Part shown: positions 52,904 to 61,793 of the stretch, piece after piece
How the letters are laid out: each line of letters begins with the position of its first letter
How positions within the stretch are numbered: the stretch's first letter is position 1
NCBI GenBank assembly: GCA_035555975.1
Contig: DATMFV010000084.1
Location: forward strand, 22,146-86,145
Reading direction: 5' to 3'
DNA length: 64,000 nt
DNA from: DATMFV01 sp035555975
Lineage (GTDB): Bacteria > Verrucomicrobiota > Verrucomicrobiia > Chthoniobacterales > Chthoniobacteraceae
Program-made: the position numbers and the translations under genes
The notes under the pieces: generated by a model
Database searches by the model: none
What the model was told of the DNA's origin: nothing
What the model saw: only the letters and a program-made list of their open reading frames with translations

Positions 52904-54679
52904 ATGGCTGATCTATCACCCCAACAAACGTCCGTGCAGTCGCTTTTTTCTTGGCACAACGAAGGAAAAATATTTGTCAATCGTCGCTACCAAAGGAAGC
53001 TTGTTTGGACACTCGAGGAAAAGCAAAGGTTGATAGAATCAATTCTCAAAAAGTACCCGATTCCGGCCGTTCTTTTTGCCGAACGAAAGCCTCTTCCTGG
53101 CACCTACGAAATAATCGATGGACTCCAAAGAGTGCAGGCAATTATAGCGTTTATCGAAATGGCGTTTCCGACTATGGATGGCAGATATTTCGATGTAGCA
53201 CATTTCCCGACAGCTAAAAGCAGAGCCGATAAGAAACAACTTTCGGCACGATCATCTTCTGAGAATTTAAACAGTGAAGAGATTGGATACCTGCTTGATT
53301 ATGCCTTATCAATATCGATTATGAGAAATGCTACAGAGGCAGAAATCGATGATGTATTCGATAGGATCAATACGTATGGAAAACGATTAAGTGATCAAGA
53401 AAGGCGACAATCCGGAGTTCAGAACCAGTTTTCTAAACTAGTTCGAAATATAGGTTGCGTCTTCAGAGGTGATTCGAGCGAGGATGTCATCCCTCTCGAA
53501 ATAATGCCTGAAATAAGTATTGATTTACCAAAATCTAAACACGGTTATACTGTGCAATCCGACGAAGTGTTTTGGGTAAAACAAGGGATACTTCGATCGA
53601 CAGATCTTCGAGACAGCATGGATGAGCAATGTATAGCCGATATTGCCGCCTGTCTTATTGGAGGAATGCTGATTGAGCGATCCAAGGACGCCTTGGATAA
53701 AGTCTATTCTCCAAATGATCCTGAATCACAACGGATGGAAACCGCTTTAAGCGTATACGGGAGCGAAAAGTTCAAAAAGGAATTCGCGTTTTGCATCGAC
53801 GAACTCATCAATATATGCTCTAGCGGTTCACCTTCGAAGCTTCGCGATATAGTTTTCGAAAAAGGAAATACAAATGCCTTTCCTTCTGTATTTGCGAGTT
53901 TAGTTATTGCGCTTCACGAGTTAATTGTGAAAGAAAAAAAGTCGATTTCGAATCGGGGAAAAATCAAATCCCTGATTACTGGAATATCAAGCCGCATAGC
54001 AACTGGAAGAAAGGCCACATCCACAGCCGAGCGCAGAAAGAATATTAATTCAATAAAAGGCCTAATAGGCGATGCATTTATCGAAAAAGACATTTCCTCT
54101 ATTATTTACGGAGGGCATTCGGTGGTTGATGTCGAAGATATTGTAAGGCGCTCCGAGGTTGAAACATCGTATTATGAACTAAAGCAAGGGATTTTGAGAC
54201 TGGATAAACGCAGGAAAATTGACGATGGAGTTTGTGAGAGGTTACTAAAAACAATCTGTGCCATCGCCAATAATGGCCCCGGCAGGGAGGGAAAAATAGT
54301 TATTGGAGTTTCAGATAAGAGTTCGGACGCAAAAAAAATAAAAGCCCTTGATAACGTGCTCGCGATCCCTATCAACAACAGATTTCTCGTCGGAATTCGA
54401 CGAGAAGCAACTCATCTTGGGTGGAGCACTGAACGATACTTTCAATACATAAAAGATTGCATTGCAAACTCGGATTTATCAAGCCCTTTAAAAGAAGACG
54501 TTTTATCAAACATCGATTTCAATGAATGCTATGGACTTGGCGTGGTGATTATAACGATTCCCCAGCAAAAGGATATTTCTTACTTGAAAGACAATGTGTA
54601 TCGCCGCTCCGGCGACTCTGTAGAGGAAGTGCATGCACCGAAGGATATATCAGCCATGACAAAGCGGTTTTTGAAATAG
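52904..54679 (+). CDS. DUF262 + AlbA_2 (Schlafen-type) fusion, probable defence protein
   Basis: 591 residues. The N-terminal DUF262/GmrS-like domain has FVNRRYQRKLVWTLEEKQR and EIIDGLQRVQAI (DGLQR, 72-76), then VFDRINTYGKRLSDQERRQS; the ParB/Srx-like fold of this family binds nucleotides in defence proteins such as GmrSD and BrxU. From about residue 419 an AlbA_2 domain follows: ETSYYELKQGIL, ICAIANNGPGREGKIVIGVS and IITIPQQKDISYLKDN. The gene is clearly AT-rich compared with everything around it. It lies alone between the two inverted comM copies. Combination and location suggest anti-phage function; the partner nuclease domain DUF1524 is absent. Confidence 0.72.
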   Translation: MADLSPQQTSVQSLFSWHNEGKIFVNRRYQRKLVWTLEEKQRLIESILKKYPIPAVLFAERKPLPGTYEIIDGLQRVQAIIAFIEMAFPTMDGRYFDVAHFPTAKSRADKKQLSARSSSENLNSEEIGYLLDYALSISIMRNATEAEIDDVFDRINTYGKRLSDQERRQSGVQNQFSKLVRNIGCVFRGDSSEDVIPLEIMPEISIDLPKSKHGYTVQSDEVFWVKQGILRSTDLRDSMDEQCIADIAACLIGGMLIERSKDALDKVYSPNDPESQRMETALSVYGSEKFKKEFAFCIDELINICSSGSPSKLRDIVFEKGNTNAFPSVFASLVIALHELIVKEKKSISNRGKIKSLITGISSRIATGRKATSTAERRKNINSIKGLIGDAFIEKDISSIIYGGHSVVDVEDIVRRSEVETSYYELKQGILRLDKRRKIDDGVCERLLKTICAIANNGPGREGKIVIGVSDKSSDAKKIKALDNVLAIPINNRFLVGIRREATHLGWSTERYFQYIKDCIANSDLSSPLKEDVLSNIDFNECYGLGVVIITIPQQKDISYLKDNVYRRSGDSVEEVHAPKDISAMTKRFLK

Positions 54680-54704
54680 ATCGATTTTTTGTATCTGAAT
54701 ACCC

Positions 54705-55775
54705 TCATTTCAATCCATCTGGACAAGGGTTCAACGCGGCGACCATCATGAAGTCAGCCGGGAAAGTCATCGAACCTGCGGCGCGGGAAACGGTGACTTG
54801 TTTGTCTTCGAGGGGTTGGCGCAGGACTTCCAGCGTGGCGCGTTTGAACTCGGGGAGTTCGTCCATGAAGAGGACGCCGTTGTGGGCGAGGGTCACTTCT
54901 CCGGGGGAAGGATTGGAGCCGCCGCCCAGGAGGCCCGCGTCGGAGATGGTGTGGTGGGGGGAGCGGAAGGGGCGGACGTTGATGAAGGAACGTTTGTTGC
55001 CCAGGAAGCCGCAGATGCTGTGGACTTTGGTGGTTTCCAGCGCTTCCTCGAAAGTCATCGGGGGCATGATGGTCGGGAGGCGCTTGGCGAGCATCGACTT
55101 TCCGCTTCCCGGTGGGCCGATCATCAGGAGGTTGTGGCCTCCGGCTACGGCGACTTCGATGGCGCGTTTGGCGGCGTATTGACCCCGGACGTCGGCGAAA
55201 TCGACCTCGTAATCGGGGTGGACCTCTTCGATCGGTTCGGTGATGACGGGGGTGAGGGTGTGGTCGTTTCCGCGTAGGAACTCGAAGACCTGTCGCAGGT
55301 TGCGGACGCCGTAGGCGGTAATGCCCGAGACAATCGCGGCTTCGTGGGCATTTTCTTCCGGGACCATGATGGCGCGTCGGCCCTTTTTGCGGGCTTCCAG
55401 CGCGATCGGGAGGACGCCGTTGACGCCGCGGATGGCACCGTCCAAGGCAAGTTCGCCGACGAAGGCGTATTGGTCGAGGTCAGGGAGACGGATTTCCTCG
55501 CCGACCGCGATCGTGCCCAGAGCGATCGGAAGGTCGAAACTCGGTCCCTCCTTTTTCACGTCGGCGGGGGCGAGGTTGATCGTGGTCCGGCCCTGCGGAG
55601 AGCGGTAGCCGCTGTTGTGAACCGCCGTGAGCACCCGGTCGCGGCTCTCCTTGACCGCAATATCGGGCAGGCCGACAATCACGGTGACGGGGGCTCCCTT
55701 CGCCGCGTTGACCTCGATCTCCACCTCGTACGCGTCAACTCCATAGACTGCTGCCGAATAAACCTTTGCCAACAT
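54705..55775 (-). pseudogene. comM: 3'-truncated second copy of comM
   Basis: 356 codons from ATG 55775, the first ~352 matching the complete ComM almost residue for residue (differences such as T/S, E/D and QS/EP). It includes Walker A and Walker B but breaks at ALNPCP, then reads DGLK and stops, losing the sensor and C-terminal domains. Many synonymous changes separate it from the complete copy, so it either diverged for a long time or came from a related strain. The frame is fully open, so a short protein may still be made. Confidence 0.8.
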
Positions 55776-55820
55776 GGGCAACGAGAGTGGCAAAAACGGG
55801 AGCGAAGGGAAAGCGGAAGT
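54721..55820 (-). repeat. 1.1-kb inverted repeat, right copy
   Basis: Inverted partner of 51241-52340, same length. The 2380 bases between the inner edges contain the comM 3' third and the DUF262-AlbA_2 gene. Recombination between the copies would flip this segment and rebuild an intact comM on the right. Confidence 0.85.
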
Positions 55821-55933
55821 CACCGGAATGTCGTGGTGATAAAACTACAAACGGAACCTTCGGCAAGCCGCCCCCGGTAATCGCGCGCGTTTTCGGCGAT
55901 GAGGAACTTCAAAACTTCAACTCTTCCCCGCCA

Positions 55934-56290
55934 CTATTCTCCGCCCCATTGACTGCGGAACATGAAAAAAACCGCCCCCATCATGCACAACCCCGCCCAG
56001 AGATAATCGAGCCGGAGCGGTTCCTTCATGTAAAAAACGGCAAACGGAATGAACACCGTCAGCGTGATCACCTCCTGAAGGATCTTCAGTTGCCCAAGGG
56101 AGACGACGCCGTAACCGATCCGGTTGGCGGGAACCTGGAGCAGGTATTCAAAAAGGGCGATCCCCCAACTGAAAACCACCGCGACCAGCCACGGCTTGGC
56201 GCTCAAATCCCGCAGGTGGGCGTACCACGCGAAGGTCATGAAAACATTGCTCAACGTCAGAAGCAGGATCGTCAACCCAATCTCACGCAT
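55934..56290 (-). CDS. DUF486 (DMT-type) small membrane protein
   Basis: 118 residues from ATG 56290 with four membrane helices: IGLTILLLTLSNVFMTFAWY, WLVAVVFSWGIALFEYLL, LKILQEVITLTVFIPFAVFY and YLWAGLCMMGAVFFMFRS. This is the conserved DUF486 family related to small multidrug-type transporters; the substrate is unknown. It lies between the truncated comM and the gltS gene, same strand as both. Confidence 0.8.
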   Translation of the reverse strand: MREIGLTILLLTLSNVFMTFAWYAHLRDLSAKPWLVAVVFSWGIALFEYLLQVPANRIGYGVVSLGQLKILQEVITLTVFIPFAVFYMKEPLRLDYLWAGLCMMGAVFFMFRSQWGGE

Positions 56291-56425
56291 AGTTATCGGT
56301 CGGAAGAGAGCGCACACAGTAGGATGGACCACCGGTTCCTGGCAAGCGGGGAACGGGAAAAACGCACGAAAAGCATCTCTGCCGGTTTACCGGTTCCCGG
56401 CCAGCCAAGCCACCCCCCCCGCTGC

Positions 56426-57631
56426 CTATCCGCCCGCCATGACGTTGATCACCACGGCGTTGATCAGGTCGATGAAAAAGCCGCACACCAGCGGCACGAC
56501 CAGGAACGCCCGCGGAGCCGCCCCGTGTTCCCGGGTAACGGCGGTCATGTTGGCAACCGCGGTGGCGGTGGACCCGAGCGAGATCCCCCCGAAACCGGCG
56601 GCCATCACGGCGGCTTCGTAGTCGCGCCCCATCGCGCGATAAATCACCACCAGTGCGAAGAGCACCGCCAGCGTGATCTGGAGCAGAAGGGTGGTGGTGA
56701 TAAAAAGCAGGTTTCCCTGCAACTCCCAGAAACGCAGCCCCATGAGGGCCATCGTCAGGAACATCCCCAGGCAGATATCGGAAATAAGCGAGAGCCCCTG
56801 GCGCGCCCCGGCAAGTTGCAGGACGGAACTGGAGCGAAAAAACGGCCGGACCGCGTTGCGCAGGAAAATCCCGGCCAGCAGACACCCGACAAAACCGGGC
56901 AACGTCAACCCGGTCGCGCCCAGGGCGGCGGAGATCCCGTGGCCGATCAGGAGCGCGATGTTAAGCCAGAGCCAGGCACGGAGTACGGCGTTGCTGTCGA
57001 TCGGCACGGGCGCATCCTCCTGAAGCGCCTGTTGAAGCGTCGGCTCCTGCTGGGGAGCGCTCAACCGGTGGCGACGGATGAGCAGACCGGCAATCGGCCC
57101 GCCGACCACACACGCGGCGATCAGCCCGATCATGTTGCTGGCAACGCCGAGTTCCATCGCGTTGGCAATGCCGTGGTGCTGCACAAAGTCGGGCGCCCAG
57201 GCGATCGTCGTCCCGACCCCGCCGGTCAGCGCGACCGAGCCGGTCAACAGCCCCGCCTTCGGGTTGAACCCGAAAAAGGCGGCGCATGCCATGCCGACGC
57301 CGTTTTGCAATACCATGAAAAACGAAGCGAGCAGCGTGAGGAAAAGGAGCGACTTCCCGCCGCTGCGCAAGGTGTGGATGTCGCTGCTCAAGCCGATCCC
57401 GGCAAAGAAATAGAGGAGAAGGGCATCCTGAACATCGAGCGTGAACGTCACCTTGTACCCGGTGAAAACGTAGATGAGGCTGACACAGACGGCGCAGAAC
57501 AACCCTCCCGCCACCGGTTCGGGAATACTGTAGCGGCGCAGAACCGCGATGCGCTGGTTGAGATCGCGCCCAAGAAAATAGAGGACAATGGCGAGCGTAA
57601 AGCTGACGAAGGCATTGAGGTTGATGGACAT
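56426..57631 (-). CDS. gltS: sodium/glutamate symporter GltS-like
   Basis: 401 residues from ATG 57631 with about ten membrane helices. Family features include SIPEPVAGGLFCAVC, GVGTTIAWAPDF and the symmetric GGISLGSTATAVANM followed by TAVTREHG in the second half, the paired GGxG(T)-type re-entrant loops. It imports glutamate with sodium. A divergent D-amino-acid dehydrogenase-like gene starts 227 bases away. Confidence 0.87.
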   Translation of the reverse strand: MSINLNAFVSFTLAIVLYFLGRDLNQRIAVLRRYSIPEPVAGGLFCAVCVSLIYVFTGYKVTFTLDVQDALLLYFFAGIGLSSDIHTLRSGGKSLLFLTLLASFFMVLQNGVGMACAAFFGFNPKAGLLTGSVALTGGVGTTIAWAPDFVQHHGIANAMELGVASNMIGLIAACVVGGPIAGLLIRRHRLSAPQQEPTLQQALQEDAPVPIDSNAVLRAWLWLNIALLIGHGISAALGATGLTLPGFVGCLLAGIFLRNAVRPFFRSSSVLQLAGARQGLSLISDICLGMFLTMALMGLRFWELQGNLLFITTTLLLQITLAVLFALVVIYRAMGRDYEAAVMAAGFGGISLGSTATAVANMTAVTREHGAAPRAFLVVPLVCGFFIDLINAVVINVMAGG

Positions 57632-57858
57632 GCGAGGCCGGAGCATAAAAAACCGGCAACGACATTCCGAACCAAAAATGCACGAAAAGGACAAAAGCGC
57701 CGCCCGCAGGCTCTTCGGCCCGCCCCATCCTTTGGCGGCCGGTCGCATTTTCCCCGTTTCTCCTCTTTACAACCGCCCCGGCATGGATTGAAAAAGGATT
57801 GCGGCATTTCCACGCCGTTTATCTCTTACAAACGTCGGTTTTTTCGGTACGCAGCATC

Positions 57859-59103
57859 ATGAAACAGGTCATTGTCGTCGGGGGTGGGATCATCGGTCTC
57901 AGTAGCGCCTATTACCTCAAACAGGCAGGTTTTGAGGTCACCGTTCTTGATCCGGACGGCGGGCGCGTCGGCGCATCGTATGGAAACGCCGGATTCATCG
58001 GCTCGAGCCATTACATCCCCCTCTCCAATCCGTATGCCTTCAGCAACGCCATGCGCTGGATGCTCAGCCCGACCAGCCCGTTCTACATCCAGCCGAGGCT
58101 TTCGCTCAAATTGATCCGATGGGGCCTGCTCTTCATGCGCCATGCCAACGCCACCCACGTCGATCGGATGGCGAAACCGCTGGCGGATATCGGCCTTTTA
58201 AGCCAGCGCCTCTTTGAAGAGTGGGAGAAAACCTTCGGCGGCTTTTCCTACGACAAACTCGGCCTGCTCAACCTTTACCAGACCGAAAAAGGACTCCAGA
58301 GCGCCATTGAAGAGTCCAAGCGGGCCCGTTCTCTCGGGCTGGACGCGGTTGAGGTCACCCCGGCCGAAATCAGGGAACTGGAACCCGACGTCGAGATCAA
58401 GGCGATCGGCGGGGTGTTCATGCGGAGCGACGCCAGCACCTACCCGCCCCGTTTAATGGCGACGCTGCTGAAAGTCGTCAAGGAACAGGGGGTCCGGATC
58501 ATCGAGGAACGCGCGACCGACTTCGAGATCCAAAAAGGCCACATTGTTGCCGTCAAGTGCGGAGATCAACGCCACGAAGCCGACCATTTCGTCCTCGCCA
58601 GCGGCGTCTGGGCAGAGGATCTGGCTCATTCGATCGGCCTCTCCATCCCGATGCACGCCGGGCGCGGCTATTCGATCACCTACCCGATCGAACAACTGCC
58701 GCTGCACCACCCGCTCTACCTTGGCGAAGTCTCGGTGGCGCTGACTCCGATGGATGGCGACAAGGTCCGCGTCGGCGGGACCATGGAAATCGTGCCGGTC
58801 GGTACGCCGCCCCGGATCAACCGGGTCAAAGGTTTCCTCAGCTCCGCCACCCGCTTCATACCCAACGCAAACTTCCCCGAACCGACCTTCAAGGAAGCCT
58901 GGTTTGGCTATCGGCCGTGTTCCGCCGACGGCGTGCCGTACATCGGCCGCACCCGTTCGTTTGACAATCTCGTCATCGCCACGGGCCACAGCATGCTCGG
59001 CTTCGGTCTGGGACCGGCCACCGGCAAGCTCGTCTGCGAACTGGTTCAGAATGAACCGACCAGCATGGACGTGACGCCGTTTTCACCCGACCGGTTCCGG
59101 TAG
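57859..59103 (+). CDS. dadA: FAD-dependent D-amino acid dehydrogenase-like oxidoreductase
   Basis: 414 residues from ATG 57859. FAD-binding Rossmann start QVIVVGGGIIGLSSAYYLKQ, then VLDPDGGRVGASYGNAGFIG. DAO-family motifs continue with VLASGVWAEDLAHSIGLSIP, MHAGRGYSITYP and PCSADGVPYIGRT, then NLVIATGHSMLGFGLGPATG. The overall plan is that of DadA. Being divergent from gltS, it may take part in amino acid turnover. Hydroxyproline or sarcosine oxidases share the fold, so the substrate is uncertain. Confidence 0.78.
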   Translation: MKQVIVVGGGIIGLSSAYYLKQAGFEVTVLDPDGGRVGASYGNAGFIGSSHYIPLSNPYAFSNAMRWMLSPTSPFYIQPRLSLKLIRWGLLFMRHANATHVDRMAKPLADIGLLSQRLFEEWEKTFGGFSYDKLGLLNLYQTEKGLQSAIEESKRARSLGLDAVEVTPAEIRELEPDVEIKAIGGVFMRSDASTYPPRLMATLLKVVKEQGVRIIEERATDFEIQKGHIVAVKCGDQRHEADHFVLASGVWAEDLAHSIGLSIPMHAGRGYSITYPIEQLPLHHPLYLGEVSVALTPMDGDKVRVGGTMEIVPVGTPPRINRVKGFLSSATRFIPNANFPEPTFKEAWFGYRPCSADGVPYIGRTRSFDNLVIATGHSMLGFGLGPATGKLVCELVQNEPTSMDVTPFSPDRFR

Positions 59104-59131
59104 GGAACCGCTGAGGCCCATCAAGGTAAAC

Positions 59132-59170
59132 GCATTCCGGGCCAGAAAGCTTTTTTTTGGCCTGGAATGC
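59132..59170. terminator. bidirectional terminator between dadA-like and UvrB/C-motif genes
   Basis: GCATTCCGGGCC and GGCCTGGAATGC form a 12-bp stem (one G-T pair) around a loop carrying a run of T. It lies exactly between two converging genes. Confidence 0.65.
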
Positions 59171-59183
59171 CGTCCCCCCAGGG

Positions 59184-59963
59184 TCATTCGCCGGCGTCTT
59201 CGCTCCGCAGCGACGGCTCGACCGGGTTTTCGCGTTCGGCCTTGATCTTGTCGCGCAGTTCGGCGGCGCGTTCATACGCTTCGGTGGCGATGGCGTTGTC
59301 CATCTCCTTTTCGAGTTGTTCGAGGCGCGAAAGGGGCCGCTTGGCGCGGAGTTCCTCCAGCCATTGGTTGAGAAACTCGATCTCCGGGCACTGGGCCGGC
59401 GCGCCCTGACGGCTCGCCTGACTCTCCGCAATGAGATCGCGGCCTTCCTCAATCTTCGCAATCGCGGCGGCGTAGTCGTGCCGGTCGAGTTCGATCGACG
59501 CCTTGGCGCGCGTGTTCATCATCATGACGTAGGCGCGAAACGATTCAAACGACCAGGCGAGTTCCTCCTGCTCCGCATAGCGCGAGGTGAATGAAAGGAG
59601 GTCGAGATTGCGCTGGGTGTCGCGGATCACCCCCGCGTAGTCGCCCAATTGGAAGAGCGAGATGTAACGGTGGTAGTACTGGATGCCCTCCTGCTGGAGT
59701 TCGTGGCACTCCTCGCTGGTCAGGGTGAAGGGCGTCTCCTTTGCCTCGGCTTCGATCGCCCGCTCGCTGTGCCACTGGAGGTACGACTCCCGCCCGTGGG
59801 GGCGCTGGCCGTCGGGTCGCCCGGTCAACTCCATCTGGATCAGGCCAAGGTCAATCCGCAGTTGCAGCTTTTCCTTACCGTCGCGACCCATGATTTTCCG
59901 GACGCGGATCTGGCCCGGTTCGTGTGGCCAGCCGTCGAGGAGATGGTTCAAATCCAGGTTCAT
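59184..59963 (-). CDS. UvrB/UvrC-motif protein
   Basis: 259 residues from ATG 59963. The C-terminus holds a UVR helix pair: LSRLEQLEKEMDNAIATEAY followed by ERAAELRDKIKAERE. The rest is helical, with ECHELQQEGIQYYHRYISLF and RYAEQEELAWSFESFRAYVM, TPR-like. The N-terminus has MNLDLNHLLDGWPHEPGQIR. UVR motifs mediate binding to UvrA/UvrB or Clp partners; this stand-alone form is of unknown function and I have seen it only as a conserved hypothetical in this phylum. Confidence 0.72.
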   Translation of the reverse strand: MNLDLNHLLDGWPHEPGQIRVRKIMGRDGKEKLQLRIDLGLIQMELTGRPDGQRPHGRESYLQWHSERAIEAEAKETPFTLTSEECHELQQEGIQYYHRYISLFQLGDYAGVIRDTQRNLDLLSFTSRYAEQEELAWSFESFRAYVMMMNTRAKASIELDRHDYAAAIAKIEEGRDLIAESQASRQGAPAQCPEIEFLNQWLEELRAKRPLSRLEQLEKEMDNAIATEAYERAAELRDKIKAERENPVEPSLRSEDAGE

Positions 59964-60308
59964 TTTCCCACTATCAAAGGAAAATGCCCCGTTTGCAAGC
60001 GCAACCCGTTGGGCAGCAGCCGCTCCCTTGAAACGCCGGGCACGGGGCATCTCCCCGGGCGGTTGCTCTCACGCGCTCATGAGTCAGGAAGGCCAAAGTG
60101 GGGGTTGCAAATCAAAGGTTCCCATTGCATTTTTCACTGGCAATGCAGAAGATGAAGGCGGTAGAAGGGGAGCGCGTCGGCAAAGAGGGCCTCTCCATGG
60201 CACCCGGAACTGCGCCCGGCGCACCTCCCCGAAGCGGCCAAAAGCGGCTTCCCTCTCTCCTTTTTGATAGATATTTAAAGATTTAATCCCCGTTTTTTCC
60301 CCCTTTTT

Positions 60309-61703
60309 ATGGCCATCAAGACTGAAAAAGAACTCTCTCCCAACGGACGCGCCCTTTGGCTCAAGGCAATTACGGCAGTGGAACTCCGCAACCACGACTA
60401 CGCCATTTCGCTGATCCAGACCATTCTCAAGGAAACGCCGGAATTCCTGGAAGGGCGCAAACTGCTGCGCAAGGCGGAGATCCTGGCCACCAAGGGGAAA
60501 AAGAGCATGTTCGGAGGGTTTTCGACCCAGGGGCTCAAGGCGGCGCAAACGCTGAAAAAAGACCCGAAGGCGGCGCTCGATCTGGCGGAAAAGATGCTCG
60601 AAAACGACCCGTACAATGCCCAGGGCAACCATCTCCTCAAGGACGCCGCGCTGGCGCTCAACCTCCATGAGACCGCCGTCTTTGCGCTCAGGACCCTCGC
60701 CGAAGGCAACCCGAAGGATACCAAGATTCTCCACGAACTGGGGGAACTCCTCTACAAGGATGGCGACAACGCCGGAGCGGTCGAAATTTACAACCGCATC
60801 GTCGAGATCGACCCGGCGGATCTCCGCGCCCTCAAGCGGGGCAAGGATGCCGCAGCCTCCAACACGATGAAGAGCGGCGGCTGGGAAACCGCCAAGGATT
60901 ACCGCGACCTCATTAAGAACAAGGACCAGGCGATCTCCCTGGAGCAGAAAAACCGCGTCGTCAAGAGCGAGGATGTCATCGAAGCGCAGCTCGCCGAGTT
61001 CCACCAGCGCGTGGAACAGGAGCCGCAGAATATCGACCTCGCCCGCCGGATCGCCGACCTCTACGAACAGCAGGGAACCCTCCAGACCGCCATCGACTGG
61101 TACTCCTACGCCAACGACCTTTCCAAGGGGACCGACAACTGGCTGCTGCGCAAGCTTTCCGACCTCCGACTGCGCCAGATCAACGACGGGATCAAGGAAC
61201 GCAAGGAGTGGCTCGCCCTCGCCGGAGCCGATCACGAGGAAGCCCCGCGCATCCAGCAGGAACTGGAAGACCTCGAACAACAGGCGCGCCGCTGGAAACT
61301 CGAAGAGGCCCGCAAACGGGTCGAGCGCAACCCGACCGACCTCCAGTTCCGGTTCGAGCTGGGCGAACAGTTGATGAACAACGGCGACTACACGGCGGCG
61401 ATCCCCGAACTCCAGAAGGCGCGCAACAACCCGAACGTGCGCATCAAGGCCATGGGACAGCTCGCCCAGTGTTACGTCGGCAAAAACATGCTCGACCTCG
61501 CGATCAAGACCTTCAGCGAGGCCGCCGGAGAACTCCTGGAGATGGACACCACCAAGAAGGAGATCCTCTACAAGATGGGCCTCGCGCACGAACAGCTCGG
61601 GCAGGGCGAGAAGGCGCTCGAGTGCTTCAAGCAGATCTACGAAGTCGACTACGGCTATGGCGACGTGGCCACCCGCGTCGAAAGCAGCTACAGCGGAAGC
61701 TGA
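60309..61703 (+). CDS. TPR-repeat protein
   Basis: 464 residues, cytoplasmic. TPR units include WLKAITAVELRNHDYAISLI, LHELGELLYKDGDNAGAVEI followed by YNRIVEIDP, RIADLYEQQGTLQTAIDWYS, FRFELGEQLMNNGDYTAAIP and KMGLAHEQLGQGEKALECFK. A charged coiled-coil stretch (RIQQELEDLEQQARRWKLEE) lies at ~315-335. No enzyme motif. The 258-base gap before it (60051-60308) shows nothing. A long open frame on the opposite strand (60084-61715) is a codon shadow. Confidence 0.8.
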   Translation: MAIKTEKELSPNGRALWLKAITAVELRNHDYAISLIQTILKETPEFLEGRKLLRKAEILATKGKKSMFGGFSTQGLKAAQTLKKDPKAALDLAEKMLENDPYNAQGNHLLKDAALALNLHETAVFALRTLAEGNPKDTKILHELGELLYKDGDNAGAVEIYNRIVEIDPADLRALKRGKDAAASNTMKSGGWETAKDYRDLIKNKDQAISLEQKNRVVKSEDVIEAQLAEFHQRVEQEPQNIDLARRIADLYEQQGTLQTAIDWYSYANDLSKGTDNWLLRKLSDLRLRQINDGIKERKEWLALAGADHEEAPRIQQELEDLEQQARRWKLEEARKRVERNPTDLQFRFELGEQLMNNGDYTAAIPELQKARNNPNVRIKAMGQLAQCYVGKNMLDLAIKTFSEAAGELLEMDTTKKEILYKMGLAHEQLGQGEKALECFKQIYEVDYGYGDVATRVESSYSGS

Positions 61704-61793
61704 ACCGCGGCACAACCTGCCCGGAACGGACCACCCGGTGGTCGCGGCACGATCCTTGGTAGAGAGGGGAAAAAGAAAATTCCCTTCTCTTCA

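Noticed and set aside
55766..57862. 698-codon plus-strand ORF
   Set aside because: It lies opposite DUF486 and GltS, which have clear membrane helices and motifs. The plus frame is charged low-complexity sequence.
60084..61715. 543-codon minus-strand ORF
   Set aside because: It mirrors the TPR gene, whose plus-strand translation shows regular TPR units.
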